Assembly (NCBI RefSeq): GCF_014698115.1
Contig: NZ_JACJSJ010000025.1
Span: 1 to 64,000 of the forward strand
Reading direction: 5' to 3'
From: Nostoc sp. FACHB-973
Lineage (GTDB): Bacteria > Cyanobacteriota > Cyanobacteriia > Cyanobacteriales > Nostocaceae
DNA length: 64,000 bases
Shown one piece after another: positions 45,199 through 54,681 of the stretch. Positions within the stretch are counted from its first letter, which is position 1. The number at the start of each line of letters is the position of its first letter. The notes beneath the pieces are model-generated. The model did no database searches. It was not told the origin of the DNA and saw only the letters and a list, made by a program, of their open reading frames with translations. A program made the position numbers and the translations under genes.

Positions 45199-45405
45199 AG
45201 GACTTACGCACTGTACAAATGCATCGTGGTGTGAATTAAGGATGCATAGGTTGTTTCAGGCTTTTCTTAATGATCGTGCGATGCCTACGGCGGTAAACTA
45301 CGTAAATAGACCACGTTGTAGGGGCACAGCAATGCTGTGCCCTTACAAAAGATGCGGTTTTTAAACTTATTTATATTTGGTATTTATTGTCAATGCGTAA
45401 GTCCT
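45199..45405. repeat. MITE-like element with AGGACTTACGCA terminal inverted repeats
   Basis: Perfect 12-bp terminal inverted repeats, aggacttacgca (45199-45210) and tgcgtaagtcct (45394-45405), bracket 207 bp without a frame. A dispersed palindrome (45322-45342) lies inside. Size and termini fit a non-autonomous miniature element. Confidence 0.65.
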
Positions 45406-45611
45406 AAATTTATCCAACTGCCTTTCCTCCGGAATGCTACGGCAACGGGTAGCGTCTCGTACAGAAAAATTCCTAGAGTGTGCGTAAGTCCTACCTAATT
45501 TAAAGGCTAACGCAACGAAACCAAGTTTCAGGTAGAGTTTCTAAATTTGTGTGTACACTCTAGCCCTTTGTCAAGGGAAGGGTTAGGGTGGGCTAAAAAC
45601 TAGAATTGTAA

Positions 45612-45652
45612 TAGTGATATTCGTCACACTTTTACTGTGACGAATATCACTA
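45612..45652. promoter_or_regulatory. Perfect 17-bp hairpin with CRP-like half sites
   Basis: tagtgatattcgtcaca (45612-45628) and its exact reverse complement (45636-45652) with a 7-base spacer. Each arm contains TGTGA-N6-TCAC(T), close to the CRP/SyCRP1 consensus TGTGA-N6-TCACA. It may be a double operator, or a strong terminator without a T-tract. It lies about 430 bp upstream of the PhyH-like gene. Confidence 0.45.
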
Positions 45653-46084
45653 ATTGCAAATTATTTAGGTTGTAATATTTCTTTCATTGCTTGTAAAGCA
45701 AAAAGCTAGCTCATAAACTGGTACTAGCCTTAATAATTTGTTATCTCTCAATTAGCCGATCAAGAAATTAAGACTATGTTGGAGCAGTTATGAGTATTGT
45801 CTGTTGAGTCCTGAATTATCTCTGTAAGTAAATTTGAGGACTTGACTATGAAATAAATTTTTCTGAGTAGTGAAGTTTCTAGGTACTAGCAAATCGCCGC
45901 GCCAAAAGACATAATCCAGCTTTTCAAAACAGCAAAAAGTTTGAGTGAAGTTACTTTTTCATTAAGCGACTGTGCATTAAATACAAGTATTATTTAAGTA
46001 ACTATTAAATTCATGAAAGTAAAAATTTAGTATTAGCCTGAAAAAATTGACAACTATTGGCTAGATATTAGCTGTTGAGAAAAC

Positions 46085-47050
46085 TTGTTTATGATGCTAA
46101 AAAAAATCAAAAAAAAATTTCCATTGCAATATAATATTTGTTATGAAAATTATATAGGTTTAACTAAAAACCCTCGTTGGTTGTTGATGCGTAAAGTTGC
46201 TAGGTTCGGTATAGGAAGATCATTCAGAGATTTGTTGCATAAGAAAAACAAAGATTTTTATCAAAAATTCCTAAATGAAAGCTCTAGTTTATTTCCAGAT
46301 ATTGATGTTGACTTGGTAGTCAAGAATCTGAAGCAAAATGGATTTTATTTGGGTATTAATCTTCCAGAAGAAATAGTAAAAGAAATAGTTAATTTTGCTG
46401 ATTATCATGCTTGCTATGGTGATTATAAACCTCATTTAGGCTTCTTTTATCCTCAGAAGGAATTAGCGGAAAAGCATTATAGTCAAACATTTAAATTAGC
46501 TGGATATTTTAATACAGCTTTGCATTGTCCTGTTATTAAAAAGCTGCAAAACGATCCTAAACTATTGGCAATAGCTGCTCAGTATTTAGAGTGTAAGCCG
46601 GTACATTTATCCAATCAATTATGGTGGAGTTTTGCTGGAGAAACAACAAAATTTGAAAAAATGAAAACATTTCAAATGTTTCATTACGATCTAGATGATT
46701 ATCGCTTTTTAAAATTTTTCTTTTATTTAACTGATGTTGATGTATCAGGAGGACCTCATGTTTGTGTGAAAGGCAGCCACAAGCATAAAAAGTTTTCCTA
46801 TTTATTATTACCTAAATGTGAAAGTGACGAAGAAATTATTAACTATTATCAACCAAACTCATTAGTAACTATTTATGGCAAAGCAGGGTTTGGCTTTGCT
46901 GAAGATACCTTTTGTTTCCATAAAGGAAGTACTCCAATTAACAAAGACCGCCTGATGTTACAAGTGGAGTTTGGCACAATTGATTACAATATGCAGCATG
47001 ATACAAGAGACCCATTAATTTTGCGAACTATGATTAATTCTCAAGCATAA
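46085..47050 (+). CDS. PhyH-like Fe(II)/2-oxoglutarate dioxygenase family protein
   Basis: A 321-residue protein with a double-stranded beta-helix signature. The iron ligands appear as His200-x-Asp202 (MFHYDLDDYRF) and His279 (CFHKGSTPINKDRL), with a nearby Arg (about 289) to bind 2-oxoglutarate. The stretch DVSGGPHVCVKGSHK is typical of phytanoyl-CoA dioxygenase relatives. Substrate unknown; relatives hydroxylate lipids, sugars or natural products. The N-terminus is Lys/Phe-rich with no clear signal. It is more AT-rich than the flanking enzyme genes and lies between the FAD and Mo subunit genes, which suggests later arrival. Confidence 0.75.
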   Translation: MFMMLKKIKKKFPLQYNICYENYIGLTKNPRWLLMRKVARFGIGRSFRDLLHKKNKDFYQKFLNESSSLFPDIDVDLVVKNLKQNGFYLGINLPEEIVKEIVNFADYHACYGDYKPHLGFFYPQKELAEKHYSQTFKLAGYFNTALHCPVIKKLQNDPKLLAIAAQYLECKPVHLSNQLWWSFAGETTKFEKMKTFQMFHYDLDDYRFLKFFFYLTDVDVSGGPHVCVKGSHKHKKFSYLLLPKCESDEEIINYYQPNSLVTIYGKAGFGFAEDTFCFHKGSTPINKDRLMLQVEFGTIDYNMQHDTRDPLILRTMINSQA

Positions 47051-47168
47051 TTTATCATACCAACTCTATATAGTAGTCCGATTTGATTTATGAAGTGTAG
47101 AGAATTTTTTTCAAAAATCAAATAGGATTCCTATATGAGGCTGCATAAAACCTAGAATAGGGAAAGCA

Positions 47169-49364
47169 ATGGTTATGAGTAAAATTATTGGTAAACCAGT
47201 AGATCGCGTTGATGGTAGACTGAAAGTAACAGGACAAGCACCATATACAGCCGATGTGCCCATAGAGAATCTGACTTATGGCGTAATTTTTGAAAGTGCG
47301 ATCGCCAGTGGCAAAATTATTGAAATAGACACATCCACAGCCTTAACTCTCCCTGGTGTAATAGATATCATCACTTACGATCAAACACCATCGTTAATTA
47401 AAATACCCTTCTTTTCTCCTCCAAAAACTCAGCCAACCGAGAAAGATGACAACATCTACTACAATGGTCAACACCTGGGAATTGTAGTTGCCCAAACCTT
47501 AGAACAAGCTGAAACCGCCGCTGCTTTAGTCAAAGTTATCTACGAAGAAGCATCGCCAACAATGACATTAGCAGAGGCAGAGATATTTGAACCAGAAACA
47601 ATATTTTTTGGGATGATGCCAGGTAAAATTACTAGAGGGGATATAGAATCTGGCAAAGGACAAGCAGATATTCTTGTGCAGCAAGTATACACCACACCAA
47701 TGGAACATCATAATCCCCTAGAACCTTCTGCAACCATAGCGATGTGGGAGGGGGATAATTTGATATTATATGAAACCAGTCAAGGCATTTCTGCAACCCA
47801 AAGAGCGATCGCATCTGTTTTGAATATTCCCCAGGAAAATGTCCGCGTCATCTCCAAATATTTAGGCGGGGGATTTGGTTGTAAAGCACTTTTAAGGTCT
47901 CATACTATTCTCTGTGCGATCGCCGCCAAACGAGTCCAGCGAGCGGTGAAAGTTGCGTTAGAGCGATCGCAAATGTACACTAATTGCGGCTACCGTTCCC
48001 AAACTCAACAACACCTAACGCTAGGTGCAACCAAGGAAGGTAAACTAACGGTCATTACTCACATTGGCACATCCTTAACATCCCAATTTGATGATTTTGT
48101 GGAACCCGTTGGTGCGCCAACAACAATGATGTACGCCTGTGACAATTTGGAAGTGAAATATCGTTTGGGACGCATCAACGCAGGCACACCAACCTTTATG
48201 CGTGGGCCAGGAGAAGCACCAGGGATGTTTGCCCTAGAATCAGCAATGGATGAACTGGCATCTGCCTTAAATATTGACCCCATTGAACTGCGACTGAGAA
48301 ATCATGCAGATATCGATATGCACACAGGATTACCTTGGTCAAGTAAATCCCTGAAACAATGTTACCAAAAAGGTGCAGAGATTTTTGGTTGGTCACAACG
48401 CAACCCAGTTCCCCGTTCCACGCGAGAAGGTAATTTTTTGATTGGTTCGGGAATGGCAAGTGCGACATTTCCCAGCAACTCTGGTTCAGCATCAGTGAAA
48501 GTAGAAATTTTTGCCACTGGAGAGGTGAAAGTACAAACTGGTACTCAAGACATCGGTACAGGTACATATACAGTCATGAGTCAAGTAGCCGCTGAGGCAT
48601 TAGGTTTACCAGTGCAGTTTGAACTAGGTGATAGCAACTTTCCTAAAGCCCCCATCACAGGCAATTCAATTACAGTCGGCAGTGTTTCTCCGGCGGTGCA
48701 TAAAGCAGCGATCGCCGCACGAGATAAAATAATTGAAATGGCGATCGTAGATCCAAATTCCCCTCTGTATGGATTTCAAGTACAAGATATAACAGTTGAG
48801 TCAGGGCAAATATTTTTAAAACAAAACCCATCCCAACGAGACAGCTACACAGATATTCTGCGGCGTCAGGGATTAGAAAGTTTAGAAGTCACAGAACAAA
48901 CCTCACCCAACCCAGAGAGTAAAAACTATGCCAAACACTCTTTTGGTGCCATCTTTGTAGAAGTCGCCGTTGATGAACTTTTGGGAGAAATTAAAGTCAG
49001 ACGTTGCGTAGGCGTTTATGATGCAGGGCGAATTCTCAACTTCAAGACAGCACGCAGTCAAGTTGTCGGTGGCATTACTTGGGGAATTGGCATGGCATTG
49101 ATGGAAAAAACCGTAATGGATGTTAATCACGGCAGAATAGTTGGCGCTAATCTTTCAGATTACTTGATTCCCGTTCATGCAGATATTCCAAATATGGAAG
49201 TGCAATTTGTTGAACAACAAGATGCTTATGTGAATGCACTAGGAACCAAAAGCTTGGGAGAACTTCCCATTGTTGGCGTAGCCGCAGCCATATCCAATGC
49301 AGTTTATCATGCCACAGGTCAACGTATTCGTGACCTGCCAATTACACCAGATAAGTTGTTGTGA
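47169..49364 (+). CDS. Molybdenum hydroxylase Mo-cofactor subunit (PaoC/XdhB-like)
   Basis: A 731-residue molybdopterin-binding subunit with two aldehyde-oxidase/xanthine-dehydrogenase domains. Landmarks: KPVDRVDGRLKVTGQAPYTAD at the N-terminus (19 residues of lead), the Gly-rich KYLGGGFGCKALLRSH (Mo-pterin contact), RGPGEAPGMFALESAMDELA, and the catalytic Glu in KSLGELPIVGVAAAISNAV near residue 700. It completes the three-subunit enzyme with 43606 and 44141, which oxidises aldehydes or purines. ATG at 47169 with an in-frame ATG 6 bp later. No signal peptide. Confidence 0.93.
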   Translation: MVMSKIIGKPVDRVDGRLKVTGQAPYTADVPIENLTYGVIFESAIASGKIIEIDTSTALTLPGVIDIITYDQTPSLIKIPFFSPPKTQPTEKDDNIYYNGQHLGIVVAQTLEQAETAAALVKVIYEEASPTMTLAEAEIFEPETIFFGMMPGKITRGDIESGKGQADILVQQVYTTPMEHHNPLEPSATIAMWEGDNLILYETSQGISATQRAIASVLNIPQENVRVISKYLGGGFGCKALLRSHTILCAIAAKRVQRAVKVALERSQMYTNCGYRSQTQQHLTLGATKEGKLTVITHIGTSLTSQFDDFVEPVGAPTTMMYACDNLEVKYRLGRINAGTPTFMRGPGEAPGMFALESAMDELASALNIDPIELRLRNHADIDMHTGLPWSSKSLKQCYQKGAEIFGWSQRNPVPRSTREGNFLIGSGMASATFPSNSGSASVKVEIFATGEVKVQTGTQDIGTGTYTVMSQVAAEALGLPVQFELGDSNFPKAPITGNSITVGSVSPAVHKAAIAARDKIIEMAIVDPNSPLYGFQVQDITVESGQIFLKQNPSQRDSYTDILRRQGLESLEVTEQTSPNPESKNYAKHSFGAIFVEVAVDELLGEIKVRRCVGVYDAGRILNFKTARSQVVGGITWGIGMALMEKTVMDVNHGRIVGANLSDYLIPVHADIPNMEVQFVEQQDAYVNALGTKSLGELPIVGVAAAISNAVYHATGQRIRDLPITPDKLL

Positions 49365-49403
49365 GTGAAAATGAAATATAGAGAAGGATTGAGCCGATAA
49401 CCT

Positions 49404-49724
49404 TTACCGCTTAATAGTTTCACTGACTTCTTTCGCAAATTTTTCCACAGCGTCTTGTAATTTTGCTTCACCTTCTGAATCTAAATTATCTAAATTATCT
49501 AAATTACCTTCGACAAGAACTACTGTTAACACAGATCCTTTATTAGATGTGTTAACACAGTTAACACATCTAACATCCTTTTGAGATCGAGATACCTTAA
49601 TTCCTTTCTTGTTCACTACACGCTTTTTTTTTGTATCAGACATATCCATATCTCTCACAAACTTAAATGCAGTTCCTAAAGCAGACAAGCCCATTATGCT
49701 AGCAATGATCGCTATAATCTCCAT
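49404..49724 (-). CDS. Small membrane-anchored protein, unknown
   Basis: 106 residues: one N-terminal transmembrane helix (IIAIIASIMGLSALGTAFKFV), a basic middle, a short segment with two Cys (RCVNCVN) and an acidic helical tail. The region NLDNLDNLD comes from three 9-bp repeats. I do not recognise the family. It starts 13 bp after the end of the next upstream minus-strand gene (49738-50160), so the two are co-transcribed. Confidence 0.6.
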   Translation of the reverse strand: MEIIAIIASIMGLSALGTAFKFVRDMDMSDTKKKRVVNKKGIKVSRSQKDVRCVNCVNTSNKGSVLTVVLVEGNLDNLDNLDSEGEAKLQDAVEKFAKEVSETIKR

Positions 49725-49737
49725 AATTTCCTCCGAA

Positions 49738-50160
49738 TTAAGACATCGCTAAATACTTGCAAAAAAGACTGGTAGCAAAAGAAAATAAAAATATAGCCAC
49801 CGTAGCATAAAATATGCGTTTATTACCGATTTTAGGGTCTGCTGTTTGACTATTTACTGGTCGAAGATTTCTGATGAAAGGATAGATCAGCCCAGCAGTT
49901 AATGTAGTCAAAAAGCAACTACCGACGATTAGAATTTCATACCATTGATTTAACTGCGATCTAATCAGGATATTACCTATTGATTCCGCTCCAAATGATA
50001 CGGCAATTATTAGTAACTGCCCATCTCTGTAATGTTCATAGTCAAACCATGCTTGTTGGTTAAATAGCCTAACCAGACAATCAATTCCTAATGGAAGCAC
50101 TGAGACTACAAATGTAAATAGTAGCCAAACAAGTACTTCTTTTGGTATTGGCGGCAACAT
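49738..50160 (-). CDS. Four-helix membrane protein, unknown
   Basis: 140 residues with about four transmembrane segments (near 8-28, 48-66, 72-92 and 112-133) and short loops. No family recognised. First gene of a two-gene minus-strand operon with 49404-49724. ATG at 50160. Confidence 0.6.
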   Translation of the reverse strand: MLPPIPKEVLVWLLFTFVVSVLPLGIDCLVRLFNQQAWFDYEHYRDGQLLIIAVSFGAESIGNILIRSQLNQWYEILIVGSCFLTTLTAGLIYPFIRNLRPVNSQTADPKIGNKRIFYATVAIFLFSFATSLFCKYLAMS

Positions 50161-50801
50161 AATTATGTTAGATCAATATAATAACTTATTCTCCAGCAAA
50201 AAATAAAATGAAATAGCTAAAAATATACAAAAATCTGGCTCCAAATTGTTTGCAGTATAACTTTTTTAGGAAAAATTGTTTGCAGTATAACTTTTTTAGG
50301 AAACAATTATATTTATATTTTCCGCTTACATAATTCCTACAAGCGGTTGAACTTTGGAATCAACAAGGCAACTGCACCCAGAAGTATTTCAGTGCTATTG
50401 GAACTGGTAATACTAATTCTCTGTGAAGCTGCACATTATTTTTACTCCTCCTAACCTCCCCTTACCAAAGGGAGATGCCGCAGGCGGTGGGGGTTATTTT
50501 TGTGCATTTTCATATAGAAATGGTATAAGTCGTAACTGTCTTAAGCTAAAGCTATAACGCTACGGTAATTATGAACCCTCCGGCAGGCTGCAACAAGTCT
50601 ATATTCCTTCTCTACTAGATTGTTTTGATAAAAACTTGGGTATCTTTACTGCGAATTTAGAGTCAATAAAATACAGCGTAAATCAGTGTTAATAAATAAT
50701 GTGGTTTTAACTACGTTCTTGAGTTGAATTAGTAAGATAAAATTGCCTAATGAATGTCATCAAAGTGCTGGTTTGTATTCAGTCACAAAAAAGGATAACC
50801 A
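50161..50801. other. Intergenic region with a 30-bp tandem repeat
   Basis: 641 bp, AT-rich. A perfect two-copy tandem repeat lies at 50243-50302. A ccctccggcaggctgc-like dispersed repeat piece lies near 50577-50592, and an 'aaagggagatgccgcaggcggtggggg' type fragment (a common cyanobacterial dispersed repeat) near 50470-50490. No gene supported. Confidence 0.5.
50243..50302. repeat. Two-copy 30-bp perfect tandem repeat
   Basis: The unit aaattgtttgcagtataact plus ten further bases occurs twice without mismatch (50243-50272 and 50273-50302), upstream of the minus-strand membrane protein pair. It could be a paired regulator site or a simple slippage duplication. Confidence 0.8.
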
Positions 50802-51026
50802 ATGAACAAAGAAGTAGCCAAAGTAATCTTATGGGAAGAAAACCAAAAAGATTTTCTGAAAAAGTTCTATGATTTACAATTTGTTCCCCGAATAGGAGAG
50901 GAAGTTTACCTCAAAAAAGAGAAATGGAAAGTAACCAGAGTTGAACATGATTTAGAAGTAAATGAGGTTAATATCTACATAGAATTAATCAAAAAACCGA
51001 AGCAGGATAAATCATCTCATTCATAA
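50802..51026 (+). CDS. Small basic/acidic protein, unknown
   Basis: 74 residues (MNKEVAKVILWEENQKDFLK...). A small mixed alpha/beta protein reading like an SH3-sized or Tudor-like fold (FVPRIGEEVYLKKEKWKVTRVEHD). No family recognised. A GGATAACCA stretch precedes the ATG. It stands alone between repeat-rich spacers. Confidence 0.6.
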   Translation: MNKEVAKVILWEENQKDFLKKFYDLQFVPRIGEEVYLKKEKWKVTRVEHDLEVNEVNIYIELIKKPKQDKSSHS

Positions 51027-51257
51027 ATAAAATTGACAACAGGTGCGATAAATAGCTGTCCATACGAAAGATCGATTATTGTAGAGACGGCGATTTATCG
51101 CGTCTTTGCGATATGGAATTTTCACCAAAAAACCTTAACCGAACCGTATTTACATAGCTGTGCTACCCTATAGTAAATCTATATTTACACCAGATTTAAA
51201 GTAAAGTCAGGTATATAACTATTCGTCTATTACCTAGTTATAAAGAGCGTATTTTAC

Positions 51258-51292
51258 TCCTGAATTCTGAATTCTGAATTCTGAATTCTGCT
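51258..51292. repeat. TTCTGAA heptamer tandem repeat downstream of glcF
   Basis: About five TTCTGAA units directly after the glcF stop (minus strand). 51027-51257 holds no gene; it includes a short gagacggcgatttatcgcgtctttg hairpin-like element near 51083-51107. Confidence 0.7.
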
Positions 51293-51299
51293 GTATTTT

Positions 51300-52655
51300 T
51301 CAAACTCCCAACTTCACACCCCGAATCGAATAATCCAACAACTCCATCGGGTGAATAACTGAAATGGTCTTACCTTGCAACTGCAAATGCTTAGTAATTT
51401 GCAAAGTACACCCTGGATTAGCAGAAGCAATTAACTCAGCACCAGTATTCAATAAATTCTGTACTTTTTGCTGACCCAATTCTTCAGAAACTTCTGGTTG
51501 CAACATATTATAAACCCCAGCACTGCCACAACACAAAGCCGCATCTATGGGTTCTTTCAACTTCACCCCTGGAATTTGCCGCAACAACTGACGCGGTTGC
51601 ACACTAATCTTTTGTCCGTGCAATAAATGACAAGCATCTTGATAAACTAAATTCAGAGGTTTATCAGTCAACGGTGAAAGTTTCGTTGTTAATCCAACAG
51701 TTGCCAAAAACTCTTGAGCATCTTTCACCTTAGCTGCAAAATCCTTCGCTTTTTCCCGATATTCTGGGTCATCTTCTAATATATGTCCATACTCTTTTAA
51801 AGTATGACCACAACCAGCAGCATTGATAATTACAAAATCTACATCAGTCTGAGCAAAACTATCAATCATTTGCCTTGCTAAAGCCTTCGCTTGTTCAGTT
51901 TGTCCTTGGTGTTCGGGAAGCGCCGCACAACAACCTTGAGATTTAGGAATCACAACTTCACAACCATTCGCCGTTAAAACCCGCACCGTCGCTTCATTCA
52001 CTGGAGAGAAAAACAACCGTTGCACACATCCCAAAATCACCCCAACGCGGTAGCGCTTTTCACCTTTAGCAGGAATCACACTAGGCAAATTATCTTGAAA
52101 AGATTTGAGAGTAATTTCTGGCAGAATAGATTCCATTGCTGCCAAACGAGGAGAGATTTTATTGAGTAAACCCGTAGCCCGAACTAACTTAGCAAAACCC
52201 AACTTTTGATAAACCAACAACGGAACTAACAAAACTCTTAAAAGATGAGGATAAGGAAACAGAGAAAATATTAATTTACGAATTAATTTATCTGGCAAAC
52301 TGCGGGGATAATTGCGTTCAACTTGGTGACGAGTAGCAGAAATTAACTTGTCATACTGCACACCAGAAGGACAAGTACTCACACAAGCAAGACATCCCAA
52401 ACAAGAATCAAAATGTTCTACAGTTGCCGTATTGAGAGCAATCTCACCCTCATTAATTGCATCCATCATATAGATGCGTCCTCTAGGTGAATCCATCTCC
52501 TTACCCAACACCCGATAACTTGGACAAGTCGAGAGACAAAATCCACAATGCACACAACTATCAATCAACTTCGGCTCAGGTGGATGATTCTCATCAAACC
52601 CTTTCAAATTCTTCAAACTAGCCGTATTATTAACAGAATTTTCTGAAACTTGCAT
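51300..52655 (-). CDS. glcF: Glycolate dehydrogenase iron-sulfur subunit
   Basis: A 451-residue GlcF-type subunit. Two [4Fe-4S] clusters: Cys34, Cys37, Cys40, Cys44 (CVHCGFCLSTCPSY) and Cys85, Cys88, Cys91, Cys95 (CLGCLACVSTCPSG). Two CCG-type Cys-rich domains follow (GCVQRL...CCAALPEHQG; DACHLLHGQK...CCGSAGVYN). It takes electrons from the FAD subunits during glycolate oxidation in photorespiration. It follows glcE by 113 bp on the same strand, so they are probably one operon. glcD is not in the window. Confidence 0.93.
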   Translation of the reverse strand: MQVSENSVNNTASLKNLKGFDENHPPEPKLIDSCVHCGFCLSTCPSYRVLGKEMDSPRGRIYMMDAINEGEIALNTATVEHFDSCLGCLACVSTCPSGVQYDKLISATRHQVERNYPRSLPDKLIRKLIFSLFPYPHLLRVLLVPLLVYQKLGFAKLVRATGLLNKISPRLAAMESILPEITLKSFQDNLPSVIPAKGEKRYRVGVILGCVQRLFFSPVNEATVRVLTANGCEVVIPKSQGCCAALPEHQGQTEQAKALARQMIDSFAQTDVDFVIINAAGCGHTLKEYGHILEDDPEYREKAKDFAAKVKDAQEFLATVGLTTKLSPLTDKPLNLVYQDACHLLHGQKISVQPRQLLRQIPGVKLKEPIDAALCCGSAGVYNMLQPEVSEELGQQKVQNLLNTGAELIASANPGCTLQITKHLQLQGKTISVIHPMELLDYSIRGVKLGV

Positions 52656-52768
52656 AATTAATTCTTCTCCCCTCTTCCTTTGCGTCCTTTGCGTCCTTGG
52701 TGAAGCAGTCCGGTCTTGGGGGTTTCCCCCATGAGGAACTGCTGAACCCGAAGGGCGGTTCGTTAAAC

Positions 52769-54082
52769 CTAAATCCCCCCCACAAACCGACCAGGACTTA
52801 AAATATTCTTACTATCAAACTGTTCCTTAATCCCGCGCATCAACCCCAAACTATTCCCCGTATAACCCCAAACATCTACTTGTTCTTTAACCCCCACTGG
52901 TGCTTCCAGAATTGTTAAAAAACCACTATAAGCTTGAGTGCGTAGGCGCATTAGCAAAACCTGATTTTTATCCTCTAATTGTAACAAACCTAAACCACTA
53001 CTGATATGAATTAAACCAAACTCCACCTCAGACAAAATCTCCACCGCAGCAGTAGGTAACACTCCTATTTTGCAGGTAATTACTGATTCTTGAACAGGAG
53101 AATGTATTCGTTCTTGCAATCTTTCCCATAGACTAGCTTCATGGCCATCTACATAAATTGCCCCATCTAAACCCAACTTTTCCCCTACTTCCACAACTCG
53201 GTTTGACTGTTCTTTAACACTCTCACTAATACTTTGAAAGCGAGCAATTAATCCCAATCCCTTACCCAAACCTAAGCTAGACACCAATTTAGTTGATAGT
53301 AAATCAGCCTGGATTGGTGTTAACGCCGAACCCCGCAGAGTATCAGCCGCTTGAGATACAGCCTCAGCTTTACCAGTTAGCACCACCGTTGCCGATGCTT
53401 CTTGTAACGGGTACAGTCGAAAAGTTACTTGACTAATAACTCCTAATGTGCCGTAAGACCCAGTAAACAACTTCATCAAATCATATCCGGCAACATTTTT
53501 GACTACTCTTCCCCCAGCTTTGGCGATTTCTCCATCAGCACGCACAAAAGTAATACCTAGTAATTGGTCGCGCACGCTACCATAGCGTTGTCGTAGAGAA
53601 CCTGTATCACCTGTGGCGACAATACCGCCAATAGTTGCCGAGTCTGGTGCTGTGGGATCGAGGGCGAGAAATTGCCGCGAGTTTGCCAAAAGCGCTTGGA
53701 GATTGGAAAATTTCATCCCTGCTTCTACTGTAACAGTCAAATCACCCACAGCGTGTTCAATCAGTTGGTTGATGCGTTCTGTACTGACTACAACATCAAT
53801 GCCTTTGGCTAAACCACCCCAAGAGAGTTTACTACCACTACCAAAAGGGAGGATGCGCCAGTTGTTTTTATGAGCTGTAGCGAGGACTGCGGCTAGCTGT
53901 TCTTGGGTGCGGGGATAGACAATACAACTCGGAAGGTTTCCAGAAGCTATAGCCCGTTGAATACGTTTTTGCTGATTTAGTTCGACATTTTCCCAAAGGC
54001 AAACAGCATTTTCTTCGCCGACGATAGATGTAAGTTCAGAAGCGCAGACGCCTTGCGGCTTGTCGTTAGACATCGCTTTCAT
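52769..54082 (-). CDS. glcE: Glycolate dehydrogenase FAD subunit (GlcE-like)
   Basis: A 437-residue flavoprotein of the VAO/PCMH fold. The FAD-binding stretch is RILPFGSGSKLSWGG (77-90), with DPTAPDSATIGGIVATGDTGS and VKNVAGYDLMKLFTGSYGTLGVI. The C-terminal domain is shorter than in GlcD, as expected for GlcE, and ends in the FAD-contact signature FDSKNILSPGRF. It partners GlcF at 51300. The frame starts at ATG 54082, with a second ATG at 54073. The 600 bp upstream is repeat-filled. Confidence 0.9.
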   Translation of the reverse strand: MKAMSNDKPQGVCASELTSIVGEENAVCLWENVELNQQKRIQRAIASGNLPSCIVYPRTQEQLAAVLATAHKNNWRILPFGSGSKLSWGGLAKGIDVVVSTERINQLIEHAVGDLTVTVEAGMKFSNLQALLANSRQFLALDPTAPDSATIGGIVATGDTGSLRQRYGSVRDQLLGITFVRADGEIAKAGGRVVKNVAGYDLMKLFTGSYGTLGVISQVTFRLYPLQEASATVVLTGKAEAVSQAADTLRGSALTPIQADLLSTKLVSSLGLGKGLGLIARFQSISESVKEQSNRVVEVGEKLGLDGAIYVDGHEASLWERLQERIHSPVQESVITCKIGVLPTAAVEILSEVEFGLIHISSGLGLLQLEDKNQVLLMRLRTQAYSGFLTILEAPVGVKEQVDVWGYTGNSLGLMRGIKEQFDSKNILSPGRFVGGI

Positions 54083-54681
54083 TGAGTTTATTTTTTTTAC
54101 GCCCTACATCTAATTTACTGGTTAACCTGACCAAAAAAGCACATTGCCATTAATACGGCAGAATTCAGAATTCAGGAGTCAGAATTCAGGAGTCAGAATT
54201 CAGAATTCAGAATTATAATTGCCTCTGTGCTTAGCTACCAGACATAGGTAGTGTACTTCAAGCTTGTTGAAATCTCCTGTATGCGGTGGTTTACGGTTGA
54301 GAAGTAGAATCAGGGGAAGAGTGCATGATTTTTAGTTTCTGTCCCAATATAGTGAATGAATCATACTTGCTCAGCATTCACGGTTAACAAGAAAGAAGTC
54401 AGGAGTCAGAATTCAGAATGGGCTAAACGCCCTGCTACCGCTAACAGAATTGAATTTTGTGTGACTGGCGAATAGCGCAGCGTAAAGCCTTTGACATAGC
54501 TTTGCTTAAAGTGAGTCTGGGAACGTCTCCCACTTTTCGTTAAATCCCCCATTAATTAATTCTGACTCCTGAATTCTGAATTCTGAATTCTGAATTCTGA
54601 ATTCTTGTTCAATTTAACAGCCTTCATTTCCAGGCTGAAAAAGATTTACTGCTTTGCTGGTGTAAAAAGGAGATAACGACG
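54083..54681. other. Repeat-filled divergent spacer between glcE and the sigma-like gene
   Basis: 599 bp. It holds TTCTGAA heptamer blocks at 54160-54213 and 54559-54605, and a composite inverted-repeat element at 54398-54605. Between them, 54214-54397 is unremarkable. The promoters for glcE and the sigma-like gene must lie here; a GGAG ribosome site precedes the latter. Confidence 0.6.
54398..54605. repeat. Composite inverted-repeat element, second copy
   Basis: The left arm gtcaggagtcagaattcaga (54398-54417) faces a right arm of attctgactcctgaattctg plus further TTCTGAA units (54559-54605). The core contains tgaattttgtgtgactggcg (54451-54470), which matches the core of the element at 22564-22723 at 18 of 20 positions. 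Confidence 0.75.

Larger units (their letters stand above)
45116..46084. other. 969-bp spacer inside the split molybdenum hydroxylase operon
   Basis: No gene supported. It holds a MITE-like element (45199-45405), a third copy of its end (TGCGTAAGTCCT, 45481-45492), the palindrome GGGCACAGCA... (45322-45342) and a 17-bp perfect hairpin (45612-45652). The remainder to 46084 is AT-rich and should contain the promoter of the PhyH-like gene. Confidence 0.6.
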
